The position numbers and the translations under genes were made by a program. Positions 29,989 to 33,731 of a DNA stretch of 33,731 nucleotides are shown one piece after another (within the stretch, counting starts at the first letter, position 1; each line of letters begins with the position of its first letter). A model generated the notes under the pieces. The model saw only the letters and a list, made by a program, of their open reading frames with translations, was not told the origin of the DNA and searched no databases. Origin of the DNA: Brevundimonas sp. UBA5866 (GTDB lineage Bacteria > Pseudomonadota > Alphaproteobacteria > Caulobacterales > Caulobacteraceae); NCBI RefSeq assembly GCF_002432125.1, contig NZ_DJFS01000006.1, positions 13,496-47,226 on the forward strand, read 5' to 3'.

Positions 29989-30954
29989 TCAGGCGGTGAC
30001 GGCAGCGTATTGGCCGCCATTGCGGTAGCGCCACAGATAGCCCTCGGCGATAGCCTTCATGCCGGTCGGCTCGATACCCAGATCGGCAAAGCCCTTGGCA
30101 CCGTCGCTGACGACATTGTCGGATGCCAGCATCTTGACCTGATCGACGGTCAGGGCCGGGGTAAGGCCGATAGCGGCCGGAATCTGTACCAGCGATGCAA
30201 TGGCCTTGGAGGCGAAGGTCGGCAGGGCGACGGTGAAACGGTCGCGGCCGGTTTCAGCCAGAACGTAGTCGATGATTTCCTTCATCGTCCACACGGCCGG
30301 ACCACCGAGTTCGAAAGTCTCACCCGCGTGGCGGGTGTCGATGGTCAGCCGGGCGATGGCCTCGGCCACATCCAGAACGTGGACGGGTTGCAGGCGGCTC
30401 TGGCCTTCGACTACCGGCATGACCGGCATGCGCGCCGCCATATTGCCGAAGCGGTTGAGGAACTGGTCTTCCGTACCGAAGATCACCGACGGGCGCACGA
30501 TGACAGCCGACGGATAGGCGGCGCGCACAGCCTGTTCGGCCTCGCCCTTGGTGCGGGCATAGGCGGCGTCGCTGTTGGCATCGGCACCCAGAGCCGACAT
30601 CTGTACCAGTTGCTTTACACCGGCCGCAGCGGCGGCTTCGGCGACATTGCGCGAGCCTTCGACGTGCACGGTATCGAATTTGCGCGCGCCGGTTTCGCAC
30701 AGGATGCCGACCAGATTGATGGCCGCGTCCGCACCCTGAAGGGCGGCGGCGACATCTTCCTTATTGGTGATGTCGCAAAGGGTCAGTTGCACCTGGCCGA
30801 CATCGCCGGCCATACGAAGTTCGTGGGCCAGTGCAGGCTTGCGCACGGCAATACGGATGCGCCAGCCGCGACGGGCCAGGGCACGAGCGACCTGAGCGCC
30901 AACAAAGCCCGAGCCTCCGAAGATGGTCACCAGACCGGGGGCAAGTTCAGCCAT
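29989..30954 (-). CDS. NDUFA9-like complex I-associated NAD(P)-binding protein
   Basis: A 321-residue atypical short-chain dehydrogenase. The nucleotide-binding motif VTIFGGSGFVGAQVARAL, the DAAINLVGIL strand, the AYARTKGEAEQAVRA segment and IVRPSVIFGTEDQFLNRF match the group called complex I NDUFA9 subunit family in alphaproteobacteria. The mitochondrial relative is an accessory subunit of NADH dehydrogenase; in bacteria the role is uncertain. The ATG at 30954 fits the family start better than the upstream ATG at 30984. It often neighbours uppP. Confidence 0.9.
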   Translation of the reverse strand: MAELAPGLVTIFGGSGFVGAQVARALARRGWRIRIAVRKPALAHELRMAGDVGQVQLTLCDITNKEDVAAALQGADAAINLVGILCETGARKFDTVHVEGSRNVAEAAAAAGVKQLVQMSALGADANSDAAYARTKGEAEQAVRAAYPSAVIVRPSVIFGTEDQFLNRFGNMAARMPVMPVVEGQSRLQPVHVLDVAEAIARLTIDTRHAGETFELGGPAVWTMKEIIDYVLAETGRDRFTVALPTFASKAIASLVQIPAAIGLTPALTVDQVKMLASDNVVSDGAKGFADLGIEPTGMKAIAEGYLWRYRNGGQYAAVTA

Positions 30955-31292
30955 TCTGTGCGTGCTCCAAACACCATACCGCATGCGCCCCTTGGCCCAT
31001 GCGATGAAATCTACGTCGGGGGCTTAACCGATGACGGCGGCACTCGCAAGAAACGGCGGCAAGGGCGGGGCTGGGCAGGCCTGTAAAGGGTATTTGTAAG
31101 GGGGTTCGCAACTGTTGCGTGTCATAACGGCCACGTTAGCCCTGATTGTGTAGCCAGCGGGAACGAAACCGCTGTCAGACGACTAATCGATCGACACCAA
31201 ATGTGGCATGAATCGGGTCGCTCAGGTTCTGTTCATCGTCTCTGTACTTGGTTGTCACCCTGCCCCCCCACATGGGATGAAAGGTTTTAGAG
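30955..31292. other. Intergenic region before the small secreted protein
   Basis: A 338-base stretch with no convincing gene. It holds the palindrome CGCAAC-T-GTTGCG (31107-31119) and a hairpin CAGCGG/CCGCTG around an eight-base loop (31155-31174). A seven-C run lies at 31263-31269, just before the ribosome binding site of the next gene. The promoters of the two divergent genes must lie here; none is clear. Confidence 0.6.
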
Positions 31293-31721
31293 ATGATCGT
31301 GGCGCTGGCCCTGCTGGTTATGGCAGGGGCAAATCCTGCTTCCCAACCGGTTGTTCGCCCGTCTGCGGAACGTCCTGTCACCGCAACGGCCGTGCGTGTC
31401 CGACGCCCGATTGTTCCGGCCAATCTCGTGCAGGAAATTTCTGCGCCGTTGCAGCAGGCCGCGGTATGCGCCGCGCATATGGAATTGCTCATGGAGAAGC
31501 TGTCGGCGCGTGACGAAGCGCCCGATGCATCCTTCCTGATGGTTCAGGAATATTGGCAGGAGCGGTTGCCCGATCCGGAGGCCAAGGACGCCATCTCGGA
31601 CGAGACCTTCACCGATATCAAACAAAGCCTGTACGACGCCGCGGACAAAGACCCCCAGCAATACCTGCAGGGTCTTCAGGAATGCGTCGTTGCGGCCGCC
31701 CGTGGCGGGGCGATGGACTGA
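31293..31721 (+). CDS. Small secreted hypothetical protein
   Basis: A 142-residue protein with a short signal peptide (MIVALALLVMAGANPA, cut near SQP). The mature part is mostly helical, with two cysteines (AAVCAAHMELLMEKL and LQECVVAAARGG) that could pair. No known domain is recognised. GATGAAAGG lies before the ATG. A strong terminator follows. Confidence 0.75.
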   Translation: MIVALALLVMAGANPASQPVVRPSAERPVTATAVRVRRPIVPANLVQEISAPLQQAAVCAAHMELLMEKLSARDEAPDASFLMVQEYWQERLPDPEAKDAISDETFTDIKQSLYDAADKDPQQYLQGLQECVVAAARGGAMD

Positions 31722-31746
31722 GATCCTTCAGTTTTGAAACATATGG

Positions 31747-31785
31747 AAAGGGCCGCTCTTTGGATTGAAGAGCGGCCCTTTTGAT
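31747..31785. terminator. Bidirectional intrinsic terminator
   Basis: Perfect 14-bp stem: 31747-31760 (AAAGGGCCGCTCTT) pairs with 31768-31781, with a seven-base loop and T/A tails on both sides. It lies between the small secreted protein gene and the convergent aminopeptidase gene. Confidence 0.93.
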
Positions 31786-31794
31786 TTTCAAGCC

Positions 31795-33731
31795 TTAGGG
31801 GCGACCCACCACCGCATCGACGGAGTTGGCCGTGACGGGGTGATACAGGGGCCGCGACTTCGCATAGATGCGGCGGGCAATGGGCTGACCCCATTCCCCT
31901 TGACCCCACAGGGTCTGGAACAGCGGCAGCACGAATTTGCGGCGTCCGACACTGGTCAGGAAGTGATCGGCCGTGGCCACTGACGGCTCATAGCGATGCG
32001 CCAGCGCCACCTGCAGCCATGCGAACAGCACTTCGGAGTTGCCGACGTCATTCAGGGCCAGAGTGCTGTTGAGATCGGCAAGCTGCGCCTGCGTCAGCCA
32101 GGTCTTGGCCCCGTCGCTAGGACGCCATGCAAGGAAGTGCTGGCGCTGCTGGGTGTTCCAGTTGGCCCACGGAATGGCCGAGGCCGGACCCTTGGCGACA
32201 TAGAAGGCCTCGGCGGCCTGATCGACCACGGTGAAGGCGTTCGAGACCGGAGCCACGGCGTTCGACGGCAGGCCCGGCTGATGGATCCACTGTTCCATCA
32301 TCAGGGCGCGTTCCAGCTGGGCATCGCCCTTGATCAGGTGGGTGCGGATGTCCTCGAGGAAGCGGTCGGTGGTCATCGGGCGCCATGCGTTGCGCTCGAA
32401 ATAGCCGCGCATCCATGCATCGAACTTCTCGCGGCCAGCGATGCGTTCGATGGTGCGCAGGAAGGCCGCGCCCTTGTCATAGGCGATGGTGTTCATGCCC
32501 TCGTCGGGATCGCGACCCTGCAGGTCCAGCTTCAGGCGGGTGTCCGCCGGATCGAGCGTCGCCAGCTCTTCCTGCAGGCCGGTCCATGCCAGCACCTGTT
32601 CCTGCACCGCGGCATCGTGGCCGTAGATGGCCTCCATGATGCGGTTCTCGAAATAGGAGGTGAAGCCTTCGTTGAGCCAGAAGTCGTCCCACGTGGCGTT
32701 GGTGACGAGGTTGCCCGACCAGCTGTGGGCCAGCTCGTGCGCCACCAGCGACACCAGCGAGCGGTCGCCCGCGATGATGGTCGGCGTGGCGAAGGTCATC
32801 ATCGGATTTTCCATCCCGCCGAACGGGAAGCTGGGCGGCAGGACCAGCAGGTCATAACGGCCCCATTGATACGGACCATAGAGGGCCTCGGCGGCGTCGA
32901 TCATCGGCGCGGTCGGCACCAGTTCGTGGTGCGTGCGCTCCAGCTCGCCCGGTTCGGTCCACACGCCCGAGCGGTGGTCAAAGGCCTTGAAGTCGATGTC
33001 GCCGACGCCCAGTGCGATCAGATAGGGCGGGATCGGCTTGTCGAGGTTGAAGCTATAGGCCTTCTGGCCGTTGGCGACGGCTTCGCCGTTTTCCGACAGG
33101 CTCTGCGCGGACATCACGGCGCGCAGATTCTCGGGCACGGTGATGCGGGCCGTATATGTCTGGCGGATGCCGGGGCTGTCCTGGGTCGGGATCCAGGTGC
33201 GGGTCAGGATGGCTTGCCCCTGGCTGAACAGATAGGGCTGTTTGCCGCCCGCCGTCTGTTGCGGGCTCAGCCATTGCAGGGCCGAGGCATCGGGGCGGGT
33301 GGAATAGTGGATGGTGATTTCCACGACCTGCTGTTGCGCCGAGGCCGGAACGGAGATGGTCAGCGGCTGGCCCTTGATCGGGTCCGATGCGCCCAGCGCA
33401 AAGGGAAGGGCGGCACCGCGGGCGTCGGTCACCGATTTGATGTCGAGGCCCTTGGCATCCAGCACCACCTCGCCGACGCCCGCTTTCAGGCCGACAACCA
33501 GCTGTGCCGTGCCGCTCAGGGTCTTGGCGGCAAAGTCGGCAGTCAGGTCCAGCGCGACGTGGGTGACGGCGGCATCATTGGGACGCGCATAGGAATGCAC
33601 GTCATTGATGTAATAGCCACGGACCGTCTTGGCGTCGCCTGCGGCCTGTGCGGCTTCGAGAGCGGCAGCCGCAGCGGATGTTGCGGCCGAGGTTTGGGCC
33701 TGCGGGACACTGGCGCGGGCCTCGGGCGCGG
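31795..33731 (-). CDS. M1 family zinc aminopeptidase, N-terminus missing
   Basis: A zinc metallopeptidase of the M1 family, leukotriene-A4-hydrolase-like subgroup. The frame is open to the window edge, so the true start and probably a signal peptide lie beyond it; about 644 residues are present. The first visible residues are Ala-rich, then GYYINDVHSYARPNDAAVTHVALDL begins the N-terminal beta domain. The substrate motif FGGMENPM, the zinc site LVAHELAHSWSGNLV and NEGFTSYFENR are intact. The C-terminal helical domain (from about bases 32250 down) resembles that of LTA4 hydrolase. The internal GTG at 33600 is not a likely start. Confidence 0.93.
   Translation of the reverse strand, partial: APEARASVPQAQTSAATSAAAAALEAAQAAGDAKTVRGYYINDVHSYARPNDAAVTHVALDLTADFAAKTLSGTAQLVVGLKAGVGEVVLDAKGLDIKSVTDARGAALPFALGASDPIKGQPLTISVPASAQQQVVEITIHYSTRPDASALQWLSPQQTAGGKQPYLFSQGQAILTRTWIPTQDSPGIRQTYTARITVPENLRAVMSAQSLSENGEAVANGQKAYSFNLDKPIPPYLIALGVGDIDFKAFDHRSGVWTEPGELERTHHELVPTAPMIDAAEALYGPYQWGRYDLLVLPPSFPFGGMENPMMTFATPTIIAGDRSLVSLVAHELAHSWSGNLVTNATWDDFWLNEGFTSYFENRIMEAIYGHDAAVQEQVLAWTGLQEELATLDPADTRLKLDLQGRDPDEGMNTIAYDKGAAFLRTIERIAGREKFDAWMRGYFERNAWRPMTTDRFLEDIRTHLIKGDAQLERALMMEQWIHQPGLPSNAVAPVSNAFTVVDQAAEAFYVAKGPASAIPWANWNTQQRQHFLAWRPSDGAKTWLTQAQLADLNSTLALNDVGNSEVLFAWLQVALAHRYEPSVATADHFLTSVGRRKFVLPLFQTLWGQGEWGQPIARRIYAKSRPLYHPVTANSVDAVVGRP

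Overview
The window is GC-rich bacterial DNA, dense with genes on both strands. It looks alphaproteobacterial and most likely comes from Caulobacterales (a Brevundimonas- or Caulobacter-like organism). This rests on a complete pilA-cpaABCDEF-tadBC cluster in Caulobacter order, a 57-residue Flp pilin closely resembling Caulobacter PilA, a CtrA-like box upstream of pilA, and many alphaproteobacterial housekeeping pairs (dnaX/ybaB/recR, gst/queG, uppP next to an NDUFA9-like gene). The genus is an inference. No rRNA, CRISPR array, insertion sequence or prophage was seen.

Region 1 (1-4479) holds DNA replication and repair genes: the 3' part of dnaX, an antisense RutE-like nitroreductase, ybaB, recR and rmuC. 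Region 2 (4480-9840) holds two small membrane-protein-plus-regulator cassettes, each with an inverted repeat in its control region. They flank a TraB/GumN-like secreted protein, a tRNA-Gly(CCC) and AMP nucleosidase (amn). A tyrosine-phosphatase-like gene follows, then pabB (9843-11174).

Region 3 (11142-21885) is the Tad/Cpa pilus locus. Two TadE-like pseudopilin genes run leftward. A 306-base control region separates them from pilA, which has its own strong terminator. Then come cpaA (prepilin peptidase), cpaB, cpaC (secretin), cpaD (lipoprotein), cpaE (localisation ATPase-like), cpaF (assembly ATPase) and two TadB/TadC platform proteins. From cpaB to tadC the genes overlap or lie a few bases apart and read as one operon. 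Three G|A-x-A-V/I-E-F/Y processing sites (PilA and the two TadE-like proteins) are likely CpaA substrates. TadD- and TadG-like genes are not in the window.

Region 4 (21900-33731) is a mixture: a SRPBCC-domain protein, a RidA-family protein, small membrane or coiled-coil proteins, a lipoprotein, an ACT-domain threonine dehydratase overlapping an FKBP lipoprotein, gst-queG, a cation diffusion facilitator, uppP, an NDUFA9-like dinucleotide-binding protein, a small secreted protein, and a 5'-truncated M1 aminopeptidase. Convergent gene ends are very compact. Several terminators or hairpins overlap stop codons or even coding sequence.

Nothing here is clearly a new defence or mobile system. The best candidates for undescribed biology are the two membrane-protein/regulator cassettes with their operators, the long G tracts inside cpaA and pabB, and the glycine-rich linker in dnaX.
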